From assembly GCF_000177375.1 (NCBI RefSeq), contig NZ_ADFR01000002.1:310001-374000 (forward strand): DNA of 64,000 bases, in the 5' to 3' direction. The notes below the pieces were generated by a model, which saw only the letters and a list, made by a program, of their open reading frames with translations, made no database searches and had not been told where the DNA came from. Position 1 is the stretch's first letter, and every line of letters starts with the position of its first letter. Of this stretch, positions 25,939-35,278 are shown in pieces. Source of the stretch: Bulleidia extructa W1219. GTDB taxonomy: Bacteria > Bacillota_I > Bacilli_A > Erysipelotrichales > Erysipelotrichaceae. The translations under genes and the position numbers were made by a program.

Positions 25939-27300
25939 ATGACAGTACTACAAGACCAATCTCTTAAAAGAATTTGGCAGGAGATTATAAATGATCTTCA
26001 TGATCAATCTGATTTAGAGGATATTTTTTTCAATACTTACTTAAATCCTTCTTATTTACATTCTTTTGATAACGAAAAGGCTATTTTAGTTGCTAATAAT
26101 CTGATCTCTTTTAAATGTATTGAAACTTCTGCTTTAAAAGATATTACGATTCTTTTTAAAGCTCGTTATCAAGATTTGGAACCAAATTTTAAAGTTCAAT
26201 TGGTACAACCAAAGGATATTAAAACGATGACTACTCCTCTGTTGGAAGATTATGAAACTAATTTCAGTTCCTCTACGATTCAAAAAGATCGTACCTTCGA
26301 AAACTTCGTTATTGGAGATTGTAATCGAGAATCACAAGCGGCAGCCTATGCGGTTTCTTTAAATCCTGGACAATTATGGAATCCTTTATTTATTTATGGA
26401 AATAGTGGTTTAGGAAAAACTCATTTATTAATGGCAATTGCTAATTATATTAAAAAACATCAACCAGAAAAAAAAGTTTATTATACAGAATCTACTAAAT
26501 TTGTGGAAACAGTAGTTCATGCCTTACAAACAGGAACGATTGATGCTTTTAAACGTTATATGTACAGCTTAGATGTTTTATTGATTGATGATATCCAATT
26601 CATAGCCGGTAAAGAAAAATCACATGAAATTTTTTTCACCATCTATGAAGAAATGGTCAATAACAGAAAACAAGTTTGTATTACTTCTGATCGAGAACCA
26701 AAAGATATCAAAGATTTAGAAGATCGATTAGCCTCTCGTTTCTTAAATGGGTTAACCGTTGGGATTGATTCACCGGAATTTGAAACAGCCAGAGCTATCT
26801 TAAATCAAAAAATTAAAGTAAATGATAATTCCATTGATGAAGAAGGAATGAATTATATTGCTTCAAACTTTGCAGGAAATGTTCGTGAATTAGAGGGAGC
26901 TTTAAATCGAGTTTTATTCTATGCTATTCAATTTCAACCTAATGATGATGTGATTCATTTTGAAACGGTTATGCACTCTTTAAAAGCACAATCCTCTAAG
27001 ACAATGAAATCTGGTTTAAATGCTAAAAAAATCATTCGTATTGTGGCAGATTATTACGGTTTGACCAGCCAACAAATTAAATCTAGAAATCGAACAAAAA
27101 ATATTGCAAATGCTCGTCATATTTCCATTTTTCTCTGTCGTAAACATTTAGATTTACCTTATATTCGCATTGGAGAAGAGTTCGGTGGTCGAGATCATTC
27201 CACTATCATTTCAGCAATCACAAAAGTTGAAAAACAAATTAAGTCCGATCATATCTTTGAAAAAGCTATTCATGAGTTGGAAACTCAAATAGTTGATTAA
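25939..27300 (+). CDS. dnaA: Chromosomal replication initiator DnaA
   Basis: Initiator ATPase that binds the boxes on either side of its own gene and opens oriC. It has 453 residues: N-terminal domain I (about 1-80), short linker, AAA+ domain with GNSGLGKTH Walker A near 157 and LLIDDIQF Walker B near 220, and DNA-binding domain IV with the signature HISIFLCRKHLDLPYIRIGE and GGRDHSTI near 425. ATG 25939 follows TTTAGGTG by 5 nt; a GTG three codons earlier is less likely. Boxes close to the start suggest autoregulation. Confidence 0.97.
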   Translation: MTVLQDQSLKRIWQEIINDLHDQSDLEDIFFNTYLNPSYLHSFDNEKAILVANNLISFKCIETSALKDITILFKARYQDLEPNFKVQLVQPKDIKTMTTPLLEDYETNFSSSTIQKDRTFENFVIGDCNRESQAAAYAVSLNPGQLWNPLFIYGNSGLGKTHLLMAIANYIKKHQPEKKVYYTESTKFVETVVHALQTGTIDAFKRYMYSLDVLLIDDIQFIAGKEKSHEIFFTIYEEMVNNRKQVCITSDREPKDIKDLEDRLASRFLNGLTVGIDSPEFETARAILNQKIKVNDNSIDEEGMNYIASNFAGNVRELEGALNRVLFYAIQFQPNDDVIHFETVMHSLKAQSSKTMKSGLNAKKIIRIVADYYGLTSQQIKSRNRTKNIANARHISIFLCRKHLDLPYIRIGEEFGGRDHSTIISAITKVEKQIKSDHIFEKAIHELETQIVD

Positions 27301-27391
27301 TCCACATTTTTTATCCACCATATATCCACTGTTATTTTTTTAAAAAAATGCAGTAAAATAAAGATGTTCATGACTTTTCCACTTTTCCACA
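27298..27391. other. oriC, downstream DnaA-box cluster (dnaA-dnaN spacer)
   Basis: Boxes TAATCCACA (27298), TTATCCACC (27311), ATATCCACT (27322), TTTTCCACT (27375) and TTTTCCACA (27383), all on the plus strand. With the cluster upstream of dnaA this makes a bipartite origin as in Bacillus. Confidence 0.8.
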
Positions 27392-27441
27392 GTCTTAATA
27401 AAAATAAAGTCATGATAATTAAATTATAAAAAGGAGCTATC

Positions 27442-28563
27442 ATGAAATTTTCAATTAAAAAAAATCCGTTTGTCACTGCTTTATCAGAATTAAGTCATGC
27501 TGTTTCAACTAATTCTCCTCAACCTTCTTTACGAGGAATCAAGATTGAAGTGAAAGTTGATTCTTTAGTATTGACTTCCAGTGATGCCGATATTTCTATT
27601 CAGAAAAAAATAATATCTGATGAAGAAAATGATTTAAACGTACAAGAAGAAGGTCATCTTTTAATTGAAGCTAAATATTTATTGGAAATTGTACGTAAAT
27701 TAGACAGTGATCATATTTTTGTTGAATCTATTGATGGAACGTATACTCAATTTAAAGGTCATCAAGCTTTATTTAAAATTAACGGTATGGCGGTTCATCA
27801 ATATCCTGCAATTGATTTTAACAAGCCGACTATTGAAATTGAATTAGATAAAAATACGTTTTTAGATTTGATTGAGCAAACGGTTTTTGCTTGTTCTAAG
27901 CAAGAAATGAAACCTGTTTTAACAGGGGTTAATTTTGAATTAAAAAACAATCAATTGGTTTGTACGGCAACTGATTCTTATCGTTTAGCTCGTAAAGTGG
28001 TTGATTTAGATAGTCAAGATCAGTTTAATATTACGATTCCGGCTAAATCATTGAATGATATGAAAACAACAATCTTACAAAATGCTAAAGAATCTGTTTT
28101 CTTTTCCGTAGATCGTTCCAAAATTCAAATTCGAATTGACAATATGATTTTTCAAAGTCGTATTTTAGATGGAGATTATCCGGCAACAAGTCAATTGATT
28201 CCAACTCAATTTATAACAGAATTAGAAATGAATCGTCAGGATTTATTAAGAGCTATTGATCGTACCTCTTTCTTAAGAAGTGAAGATGTCAAAGAAAATC
28301 GTCTCCAGTTAATTAATGATCAAGCTATTTTAACCAGTCGTTCACAAGAAATCGGGGAATCACATGAAGAATTGATAGCTCAACATAGAGGAGAAAATTT
28401 GGATATTTCTTTTGATGGTTCTTATGTGATAGAAGCTCTTCGTGGTCTTCATGGAGAAAAAGTATTGGTTCAGTTTAAAGGAATGATGAAACCATTTATT
28501 TTAACTTCTATAGATGATCCTTCTACGATTCAGTTAGTTCTTCCATTAAAGTCAAATCACTAA
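27442..28563 (+). CDS. dnaN: DNA polymerase III beta subunit (sliding clamp)
   Basis: Ring-shaped clamp that keeps the replicative polymerase on DNA. It has 373 residues in three similar domains of about 120 residues, with typical sequences MKFSIKKNPFVTALSELSHAV at the start, FACSKQEMKPVLTGVNFE near 150, TATDSYRLARK near 178, and the end LTSIDDPSTIQLVLPL. AAGGAG precedes the ATG. It lies downstream of dnaA across the second DnaA-box cluster and has its own strong terminator. Confidence 0.97.
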   Translation: MKFSIKKNPFVTALSELSHAVSTNSPQPSLRGIKIEVKVDSLVLTSSDADISIQKKIISDEENDLNVQEEGHLLIEAKYLLEIVRKLDSDHIFVESIDGTYTQFKGHQALFKINGMAVHQYPAIDFNKPTIEIELDKNTFLDLIEQTVFACSKQEMKPVLTGVNFELKNNQLVCTATDSYRLARKVVDLDSQDQFNITIPAKSLNDMKTTILQNAKESVFFSVDRSKIQIRIDNMIFQSRILDGDYPATSQLIPTQFITELEMNRQDLLRAIDRTSFLRSEDVKENRLQLINDQAILTSRSQEIGESHEELIAQHRGENLDISFDGSYVIEALRGLHGEKVLVQFKGMMKPFILTSIDDPSTIQLVLPLKSNH

Positions 28564-28570
28564 GGTCTTA

Positions 28571-28605
28571 AAAAGGCTTAAAAACTAGGTTTTTAAGCCT
28601 TTTTA
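28571..28605 (+). terminator. Strong intrinsic terminator after dnaN
   Basis: Perfect 15-bp stem (28571-28585 with 28589-28603), core AAGGCTT/AAGCCTT, 3-nt loop TAG, ending in TTTTT. It separates dnaA-dnaN from rlbA-recF-gyrBA. Confidence 0.92.
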
Positions 28606-28648
28606 TGTTATAATTTATGAGGTTTTTGGAACTTGGAAAGTAGGAAAA

Positions 28649-28858
28649 ATGACGAGAAGAAAACAAGACTACATTTGCTTACAAAACTTCTTAAAATTCT
28701 ATGGATTAGTACAAACAGGAGGAGAATCAAAAGTTGTGATTCAAGAAGGATTGGTGAAAGTAAATCAGGAAGTTGAAACGCGTCGTGGAAGAAAGTTATA
28801 TCCTGGTGATGAGGTTACTTATCAAGGAAAAACTTTCATGGTGAAAGATGTACATTAA
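28649..28858 (+). CDS. rlbA: S4-domain protein RlbA/YaaA
   Basis: A 69-residue S4-like RNA-binding protein always found between dnaN and recF in Firmicutes and linked to ribosome assembly. The core reads LQNFLKFYGLVQTGGESK, LVKVNQEVETRRGRKLYPGD. TATAAT lies about 35 nt upstream and TAGGA precedes the ATG. Its end overlaps the recF start by 11 nt. Confidence 0.9.
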   Translation: MTRRKQDYICLQNFLKFYGLVQTGGESKVVIQEGLVKVNQEVETRRGRKLYPGDEVTYQGKTFMVKDVH

Positions 28859-29927
28859 GTCTTTAGAACTTTCTCATTATCGAAATTACCACCATTTGCA
28901 AGTTTCTTTTCAACCTTATCTCAATGTGATTGTAGGAAAAAACGCTCAAGGAAAAACTAATTTAATAGAAGCTCTTTATTATTTATCTTTGTGTCGATCT
29001 TTTCGAACTAATCAAGATCAGGCTTTGATTCAAAAAGAAGAAAAATACGCTAACTTAGCTTGTCAAATAGAAGAAAGAAAACAAGAAAGTTATTTACGTT
29101 GTATTCTTCATGGAAACGGAAAAAGCCTTTTTATTGGGAAAATAAATATATCGAAAACCAGTGAATTTATTGGTCGTTTGAACGTAGTATTATTTAGTCC
29201 GGAAGATATTTATTTATTTTCACAAGCCCCTAAAGCAAGACGAAAATTCATGGATCAAGAATTGATGAAACTCTCTAAAAAATATCTATTTCATCTGACA
29301 CGATATCAAATTTTATTAAAAGAAAGAAATATGTTATTAAGAAAAACAAAAATAGATGAAACGATGTTAGATATCTTAGATCAACAAATGGTGGAGTCTG
29401 AAGTTGAAATTTTAAAGAGAAGAATTTCTTTTCTGCAATTCATCAATCAAAAAATAGAGAGTCTGTTTCAATCTATTTCCGGTATGCCTTTGAATTTAAA
29501 AATTGAAATAAAACAAGGGATAGAAGTAAAAAAAATAGAAAAAAAAGAATTAGTAGAGGCTCATCTTTCTTCTCGAAAAAGGGATATAGAAACACGTATC
29601 ACTAATGTTGGAATTCATCGAGGAGATATTCAATTTTTACTAGATGGTAAGGATATTTTATTATCTGCTTCACAAGGTCAAAAAAGATTGGTTATGATTG
29701 CTTTTAAATTAACAATTCTTCGTTATATTGAATTTATTTCAAAAAGAAAGGCGATCGTTTTATTAGATGATGTTCTTAGTGAATTGGATTTAGAAAGACA
29801 AAAACGTTTAATTCACGCTGTGAAAAATGACTATCAATGCTTTATCACAGCGACTCATTTACCGGATAGTTTGAAATTAGAACAAACAAATTGTATTTCC
29901 ATTGAAGATGGAAAAATAAAAGTATAG
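28848..29927 (+). CDS. recF: DNA replication and repair protein RecF
   Basis: SMC-like ATPase that, with RecO and RecR, loads RecA on gapped DNA. It has 359 residues. Motifs: YIKSLELSHYRNY at the start, Walker A VGKNAQGKTN near 30-39, signature LLSASQGQKRLV near 268, and Walker B KAIVLLDDVLSELD near 305. The start is inside the end of rlbA. recR is present at 38.9 kb. Confidence 0.96.
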   Translation: MYIKSLELSHYRNYHHLQVSFQPYLNVIVGKNAQGKTNLIEALYYLSLCRSFRTNQDQALIQKEEKYANLACQIEERKQESYLRCILHGNGKSLFIGKINISKTSEFIGRLNVVLFSPEDIYLFSQAPKARRKFMDQELMKLSKKYLFHLTRYQILLKERNMLLRKTKIDETMLDILDQQMVESEVEILKRRISFLQFINQKIESLFQSISGMPLNLKIEIKQGIEVKKIEKKELVEAHLSSRKRDIETRITNVGIHRGDIQFLLDGKDILLSASQGQKRLVMIAFKLTILRYIEFISKRKAIVLLDDVLSELDLERQKRLIHAVKNDYQCFITATHLPDSLKLEQTNCISIEDGKIKV

Positions 29928-29936
29928 GAGGTTTAC

Positions 29937-31916
29937 ATGGCAAATAAATTAGAAAATAAAGAAGAAAACCGGGCTATCTTTAATGAAACACTTGATATGA
30001 AGGTAGATCATGCTTATGAAGATGAAGATATTCAGGTTTTAGAAGGTCTAGAAGCTGTTCGTAAGCGTCCTGGTATGTATATCGGTTCCACTTCCTCAGT
30101 TGGTTTACATCATTTGGTTTGGGAAATTGTTGATAATGGTATTGACGAGGCAATGGCAGGATATGCCAGTCAAGTAGAAATTACCGTAGATGAAGATAAT
30201 ATTGTGTCCGTTGAAGATGATGGTCGTGGGATGCCAACGGGAATGAATGAAAAAACGGGTATTTCAACGATTGAAACGATTTTTACAGTATTACACGCTG
30301 GTGGTAAATTTGGTGGGGGAGCGTATAAAGTTTCTGGTGGTTTACATGGTGTTGGGGCTTCGGCAGTTAATGCATTGAGTGAATTTCTGGAGGTAACGGT
30401 TTATCACGAAGGAAGTGTTTATTTCGTTCGATTTGAAAATGGTGGTCATCCGGTTGAACCATTAAAGGTTATTGGAACTTGTGATGTTGATAAACATGGT
30501 TCTTTGGTTCGTTTTAAAGCCGATCCAACAATTTTCACAGAAACAACGGTGTATGATTTTAATATATTAAGAAATCGTATTCGTCAGTTAGCTTTCTTAA
30601 ATAAAGGAATTCGTATTAAATTTCATGATTTGAGAGAAGTTAATTTTGAAAAAAGAGATCACGACTATTTCTTTGAAGGCGGTTTAAAAGAATATGTGAA
30701 GTTTATTAATGAAAATAAAGATAAAGTGCATGAAGATGTCATTTATTCAGAGGGTTATGAGGATAACATTCAAGTAGAAGTGGCTTGTCAATATAATACA
30801 AGCTATAATCCATCTATCTATACTTTTTGTAATAATATTACGACTGTGGATGGTGGAACTCATGAAGAAGGTTTCCGTATGGCTTTAACTCGTATCGTGA
30901 ATAAGTATGCTCGGGAAAATAATTTTTTAAAGGAAAAAGATGAAAATGTAACACAAGAGGACTGCAAAGAAGGATTAACGGCTATTATTTCTGTGAAGCA
31001 TCCAGATCCTCAATATATTTCTCAAACAAAGTCAAAATTGACCAATAGTGAAGTTCGTAAGATTGTATCGGATATTTTTGGCACTCAATTTGAACGTTTC
31101 TTAATGGAAAATCCAAATCAAGCAAAAGCAATTATGGAAAAAATTGTGATTGCTTCACAAGCCCGTTTAGCAGCGAAAAGAGCTAAAGAAATCACTCGTA
31201 AGAGTTCTATTAAAGTAGGTTCTCTTCCGGGAAAATTATCAGATTGTTCTTCAAAAGATCCTAGTATTTCTGAAATTTACTTAGTCGAGGGAGATTCGGC
31301 GGGAGGATCGGCTAAAAATGGTCGTGATTCACATTTTCAAGCCATTCTTCCTTTAAGAGGTAAAATTTTAAATGTGGAAAAAACGAGACCTGAAAAGGCA
31401 TTTGAAAATCAAGAAATTCGTTCAATGATTACTGCATTTGGAGCCGGAGTACAGGATGAGGTAGATACTTCTAAGCTTCGTTATCATAAGATTGTGATCA
31501 TGACCGATGCTGATGTGGATGGTGCTCATATTCGAACGTTATTATTAACATTCTTTTATCGTTTCTTACGTCCTGTTTTGGAACAAGGTTATGTGTATAT
31601 TGCTCAACCACCGCTATTTAAAGTTCAAAAGGGTCAAAGTGTTCGCTATGCGTATACGGATCGCCAATTGGAAGAATTAAAGGCGGAAATGGGAGAACGG
31701 TTGAGTATTCAACGTTATAAAGGTCTTGGAGAGATGGATGCTAGTCAGTTATGGGAAACAACCATGGATCCTAAATCTCGTACCTTGATTCGAGTAACCA
31801 TTGAGGATGCAGAATATGCTGATCAAAATTTCTCAATGTTGATGGGGGAAGAGGTGGAACCTCGTAAGAACTTTATTTTAGAAAATGCTCACTTTGTTGA
31901 AAATTTAGATATTTAA
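29937..31916 (+). CDS. gyrB: DNA gyrase subunit B
   Basis: ATPase subunit of gyrase, which introduces negative supercoils. It has 659 residues: GHKL ATPase domain ([13 protein letters not shown] near 65, DDGRGMPTG, and [14 protein letters not shown] near 137), transducer domain, then the Toprim region ([17 protein letters not shown] near 450; [14 protein letters not shown] near 522) and the C-terminal tail [26 protein letters not shown] precedes the ATG. gyrA follows after 12 nt. Confidence 0.98.
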   Translation: MANKLENKEENRAIFNETLDMKVDHAYEDEDIQVLEGLEAVRKRPGMYIGSTSSVGLHHLVWEIVDNGIDEAMAGYASQVEITVDEDNIVSVEDDGRGMPTGMNEKTGISTIETIFTVLHAGGKFGGGAYKVSGGLHGVGASAVNALSEFLEVTVYHEGSVYFVRFENGGHPVEPLKVIGTCDVDKHGSLVRFKADPTIFTETTVYDFNILRNRIRQLAFLNKGIRIKFHDLREVNFEKRDHDYFFEGGLKEYVKFINENKDKVHEDVIYSEGYEDNIQVEVACQYNTSYNPSIYTFCNNITTVDGGTHEEGFRMALTRIVNKYARENNFLKEKDENVTQEDCKEGLTAIISVKHPDPQYISQTKSKLTNSEVRKIVSDIFGTQFERFLMENPNQAKAIMEKIVIASQARLAAKRAKEITRKSSIKVGSLPGKLSDCSSKDPSISEIYLVEGDSAGGSAKNGRDSHFQAILPLRGKILNVEKTRPEKAFENQEIRSMITAFGAGVQDEVDTSKLRYHKIVIMTDADVDGAHIRTLLLTFFYRFLRPVLEQGYVYIAQPPLFKVQKGQSVRYAYTDRQLEELKAEMGERLSIQRYKGLGEMDASQLWETTMDPKSRTLIRVTIEDAEYADQNFSMLMGEEVEPRKNFILENAHFVENLDI

Positions 31917-31928
31917 TAGGAGGTCAAG

Positions 31929-34415
31929 ATGGCTTTAGAAAATTTTATGGAATTTGATGAAAATAATTTTGACCCTGGTCATATTACGGAAACAGAATTG
32001 AGTAAAGAAATTCGTCGTGATTTTTTGGAATATTCGATGTCTGTTATCGTAGCTCGTGCTTTACCGGATGTTCGAGATGGCTTGAAGCCGGTTCAACGTC
32101 GTATTTTATTTGCGATGAATGAAATGAATAATGGTCCTGATAAACCATATCGTAAGTGTGCTCGTATCGTTGGAGATACAATGGGTAAATATCATCCACA
32201 TGGTGATAGTTCAATTTATGGTGCTTTGGTTTATATGGCTCAAAACTGGAACATGAGAGAGACCTTGGTTGATGGACACGGTAACTTTGGATCCATGGAT
32301 GGAGATGGTGCGGCAGCCATGCGATATACTGAAGCTCGTATGTCTAAAATTTCAGTGGAAATTCTTCGTGATTTAGAAAAAGATACCGTTGATATGATGG
32401 ATAATTATGATGGAGAAGAAAAAGAACCGATGGTTTTGCCGGCTCGTTTTCCAAATTTATTGGTCAATGGTTCTAGTGGAATTGCGGTTGGTATGGCCAC
32501 AAATGTAGCTCCACATAACTTGAAAGAAACGATTGATGCTGTCATTGCTTATATGGAAAATCCGGAAATTTCTGTAACGGAATTGATGCAATTCATGAAA
32601 GGGCCTGATTTTCCTACAGGTGGCTATATTTTAGGTCGTTCAGGAATTCGTAAAGCTTTTGAAACAGGACGTGGATCAATTGTCATGAGAGCTAAGACTC
32701 ATTTTGAAGAGATGGCTAATGGCAAAATGCGCATTGTGGTGGATGAAATTCCTTATATGGTGAATAAAGCCTCTCTTGTAGAAAGAATCGGTACATTAAC
32801 CAGAGAAAAACTAATTGATGGTATTACCGATTTGCGAGATGAATCAAACATGAAGGGAATTCGTGTTGTGGTGGAACTTCGTAAAGATGTACAAGCTGAA
32901 GTGGTTTTAAATCAACTGTATCGTATGACGGCTCTGCAATCTAATTTTGGGGTGAATAATGTCGTTTTATTTGATGGAGCTCCTCGCTTAGCTGGTATGA
33001 AAGAACTTCTAAAAGGCTATATTGACTTTCAATTAGAAGTAATTCGTCGTCGAACTGCTTTTGAATTAAAAAAAGCCAAAGATCGAGCCCATATTTTGGA
33101 AGGCTTGCGTATTGCGGTGGATGGTTTGGATGAAGTGATTCATACCATTCGCCAATCTAAAGATGCTCAAGAAGCTTTAATCAACTTAATGAACAAGTTT
33201 CCATTAGATGAAATTCAAGCCAAAGCAATTCTGGATATGCAATTTAGACGTTTGACTGGTTTAGAACGAGATAAAATTGAAAATGAATACCAAGATTTAT
33301 TATTAAAAATTGCGGATTATGAAGATATCTTAGCGCATAAAGAGCGAGTCATTGATATTGTAAAAAATGAATTAACAGAAATTAAAGCAAAGTATGGATC
33401 ACCTAGACGTTCAGAAATTATTGATGCGGATGCGGAAATGGAAGATGAAGATTTGATACCGGTAGAAGATATCATGGTGACTTTATCTACGAATGGTTAC
33501 GTTAAGAGATTAACAACGAATACCTATTCGGTTCAAAACCGTGGTGGTAAGGGTATTAAGGGAATGGACTTGAATAAAGATGATAGTATTGAATCTGTTA
33601 TCAATATGTCTACTCATGATTTCTTACTCTTATTTACGAATAAAGGTCGTGTGTTCCGTCTAAGAGGGTTTAACATTCCTAATTTTTCAAGAACTTCGAA
33701 AGGAATTCCAATTATCAACCTTGTGAATATGGATAAGGATGAGAAAGTGAAGGCTATGGTTCCGGTGAAAAAGAATGACGAACAAACAAAATTTTTATTC
33801 TTTGTGACGAAAAAAGGGATTGTAAAACGGACAGCTATTTCTGAATTTGAAAACATTATGAAGAATGGTAAGAAAGCGATTCTTCTTAACGAAGATGATC
33901 AATTAGCGTTTGTGAAACCGACAGATGGACAGGCAGAAGTTTTGATTGCTGGAGCTAATGGTAAAGCTGTTCGTATATTAGAAGATAAGGTTCGTCCTCA
34001 AGGACGTAGTGCTCATGGTGTAAAAGGTTTTAATACAGATGGTTCTTCGGTGGTTGGAGTCGCAACCACTTTGGAAGGGTTTAATGTACTAACTGTTACA
34101 GAAAAGGGAATTGGTAAAGTTTCTTCCATCGCTTCTTTCCGTTTAACAAATCGTGGTTCTAAAGGTGTTAAGGCGGCTAAGATTAATGAAAAAACAGGTG
34201 ACTTGATTTCAATGAAAGCAGTCAGTGATGATCAAGATGTGATGATTATGACAGAAGGTGGAATTGTAATTCGTATTTCTCTTGACCAAATTGCAGAGTC
34301 CTCTCGTTCGAGTATGGGAGTTCATTTGATTCGTGTTGATCAAGATAAAGTTTCTACCGTTGCTATTGTTGATCAGGAAGTAGAAGAAATGATTGAAGAA
34401 GAAAGTGCTGAATAA
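31929..34415 (+). CDS. gyrA: DNA gyrase subunit A
   Basis: DNA-cleaving subunit of gyrase, 828 residues. The winged-helix region has the catalytic Tyr in AAMRYTEARMS near 125. The C-terminal beta-pinwheel includes the gyrase-specific GyrA box (QNRGGKGIKGM near 538), which separates it from ParC. In the quinolone-resistance region the sequence is HPHGDSSIYGALVYMAQ: the Ser83 equivalent is kept, but the usual acidic residue at the 87 equivalent is Gly. AGGAGG lies before the ATG. Confidence 0.98.
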   Translation: MALENFMEFDENNFDPGHITETELSKEIRRDFLEYSMSVIVARALPDVRDGLKPVQRRILFAMNEMNNGPDKPYRKCARIVGDTMGKYHPHGDSSIYGALVYMAQNWNMRETLVDGHGNFGSMDGDGAAAMRYTEARMSKISVEILRDLEKDTVDMMDNYDGEEKEPMVLPARFPNLLVNGSSGIAVGMATNVAPHNLKETIDAVIAYMENPEISVTELMQFMKGPDFPTGGYILGRSGIRKAFETGRGSIVMRAKTHFEEMANGKMRIVVDEIPYMVNKASLVERIGTLTREKLIDGITDLRDESNMKGIRVVVELRKDVQAEVVLNQLYRMTALQSNFGVNNVVLFDGAPRLAGMKELLKGYIDFQLEVIRRRTAFELKKAKDRAHILEGLRIAVDGLDEVIHTIRQSKDAQEALINLMNKFPLDEIQAKAILDMQFRRLTGLERDKIENEYQDLLLKIADYEDILAHKERVIDIVKNELTEIKAKYGSPRRSEIIDADAEMEDEDLIPVEDIMVTLSTNGYVKRLTTNTYSVQNRGGKGIKGMDLNKDDSIESVINMSTHDFLLLFTNKGRVFRLRGFNIPNFSRTSKGIPIINLVNMDKDEKVKAMVPVKKNDEQTKFLFFVTKKGIVKRTAISEFENIMKNGKKAILLNEDDQLAFVKPTDGQAEVLIAGANGKAVRILEDKVRPQGRSAHGVKGFNTDGSSVVGVATTLEGFNVLTVTEKGIGKVSSIASFRLTNRGSKGVKAAKINEKTGDLISMKAVSDDQDVMIMTEGGIVIRISLDQIAESSRSSMGVHLIRVDQDKVSTVAIVDQEVEEMIEEESAE

Positions 34416-34429
34416 TCAGCACTTTTTAT
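34402..34429 (+). terminator. Intrinsic terminator overlapping the gyrA stop
   Basis: Perfect 10-bp stem AAAGTGCTGA/TCAGCACTTT (34402-34411 with 34416-34425), ATAA loop containing the gyrA stop, then TT. Confidence 0.85.
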
Positions 34430-34500
34430 ATGTATGTGATAATAAAAATAGTTAGTAAATAACTGATGTTTTTAAATAACTATCAAAAAAAGTTAAAAAA

Positions 34501-34542
34501 TTAGCACTTAACGGTTGACAGTGCTAAAAATAAGGTTAAAAT
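34501..34542 (+). promoter_or_regulatory. CIRCE operator overlapping the hsp20 promoter
   Basis: Inverted repeat TTAGCACTT-N9-CAGTGCTAA at 34501-34527, the HrcA-binding CIRCE layout with one changed base at the inner end of each arm. The -35 TTGACA (34515-34520) lies inside it; the -10 TAAAAT is at 34537-34542 with a 16-nt spacer. Confidence 0.9.
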
Positions 34543-34576
34543 AAGAGTGTAAGGAAATAATCCTTAGGAGGTTAAT

Positions 34577-34993
34577 ATGAATAGAATGATTAGAAGAAAT
34601 GGTTTTGATGAATTATTTGATGATATGTTTGGAGCTTCTTCCATGAATAATGGTTATAACCTAATGAAAACGGATGTTCGTGAAAAAAATGGTCTATACT
34701 TATTGGATATGGAAATTCCGGGTGTAAAAAAGGAAGATATTAAGATTAGTTTATTCAATGGGAATTTAACGGTTGAAGCAAGTCGTTCTTCTCATAATGA
34801 AGAAACGGATGAAGCAGGAAAGGTTATTCGTCAAGAACGCTTTTCCGGAACGACAAGTCGTACTTTCTACGTCGGAACAGCGATTGAACAATCGGATGTT
34901 AAGGTAAGTTATGATGGTGGTGTTCTTCATATTGAATTGCCAACAGAGAAACAAAAAGAAGCTGATACAAAGAAATTCATCGAGATTCTTTAA
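34577..34993 (+). CDS. Hsp20/alpha-crystallin small heat-shock protein
   Basis: ATP-independent chaperone that holds unfolding proteins. The 138 residues contain an N-terminal arm (about 1-33) and an alpha-crystallin domain (about 34-130), with LYLLDMEIPGVKKEDIKISL near 43 and the conserved GGVLHIELP near 119. AGGAGG precedes the ATG. A CIRCE element on the promoter means repression by HrcA, released on heat stress. It is a single-gene unit closed by a terminator. Confidence 0.94.
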   Translation: MNRMIRRNGFDELFDDMFGASSMNNGYNLMKTDVREKNGLYLLDMEIPGVKKEDIKISLFNGNLTVEASRSSHNEETDEAGKVIRQERFSGTTSRTFYVGTAIEQSDVKVSYDGGVLHIELPTEKQKEADTKKFIEIL

Positions 34994-35024
34994 AACAAAA
35001 AGGAGCTTAAACTCCTTTTTGTTT
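34993..35024 (+). terminator. Intrinsic terminator after hsp20
   Basis: Perfect 13-bp stem (34993-35005 with 35012-35024), core AAAAAGGAG/CTCCTTTTT, 6-nt loop. Its last bases overlap the -35 of the serS promoter. Confidence 0.85.
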
Positions 35025-35052
35025 GACATAAGAAGGGCTAAATGGTTTAATT
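35023..35052 (+). promoter_or_regulatory. Promoter of serS T-box transcript
   Basis: TTGACA at 35023-35028 and TTTAAT at 35047-35052 with an 18-nt spacer, directly before the T-box leader. Confidence 0.65.
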
Positions 35053-35055
35053 TAA

Positions 35056-35272
35056 GTGGCTGTATAAAGAATAGTAAGTAGAAATTCTTGTTTAGAAAGT
35101 TGCCGGTTGATGAAAGGTAACCTAGAATTCTGTTGAATCCACTTTAAAGAAAATCAGCTCAGTCTACACCGTTATTGTAAAGAAGAGATAAATTGTTTCA
35201 CGTGAAACAATTTAATTAGGGTGGCACCGCGAGAAATCGTCCCTATAAAGAGGTTGCCTTTTTTTATGGAGG
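35056..35272 (+). ncRNA. T-box leader (serine) of serS
   Basis: tRNA-sensing antitermination leader. The T-box sequence AGGGTGGCACCGCG is at 35218-35231, with CGTCCCT closing the antiterminator. GAGGTTGCC followed by seven T residues (35252-35268) forms the competing terminator. Stem I has AGTA on the 5' side, an AGAAATTCT/AGAATTCT helix, and GAA-TCC-A at 35135-35141, giving specifier codon TCC (Ser) at 35138-35140. TGGC in the T-loop matches a G discriminator, as in tRNA-Ser. The last hairpin before the antiterminator is the parS palindrome. Confidence 0.92.
35189..35214. promoter_or_regulatory. parS: parS site within the serS T-box leader
   Basis: Exact 16-bp parS TGTTTCACGTGAAACA at 35194-35209, the ParB/Spo0J binding sequence of Firmicutes, inside a perfect 26-bp palindrome. 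As RNA the same bases form a 13-bp stem without a free loop, immediately upstream of the T-box antiterminator. The window also encodes soj and parB. Confidence 0.93.
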
Positions 35273-35278
35273 ATAAAT

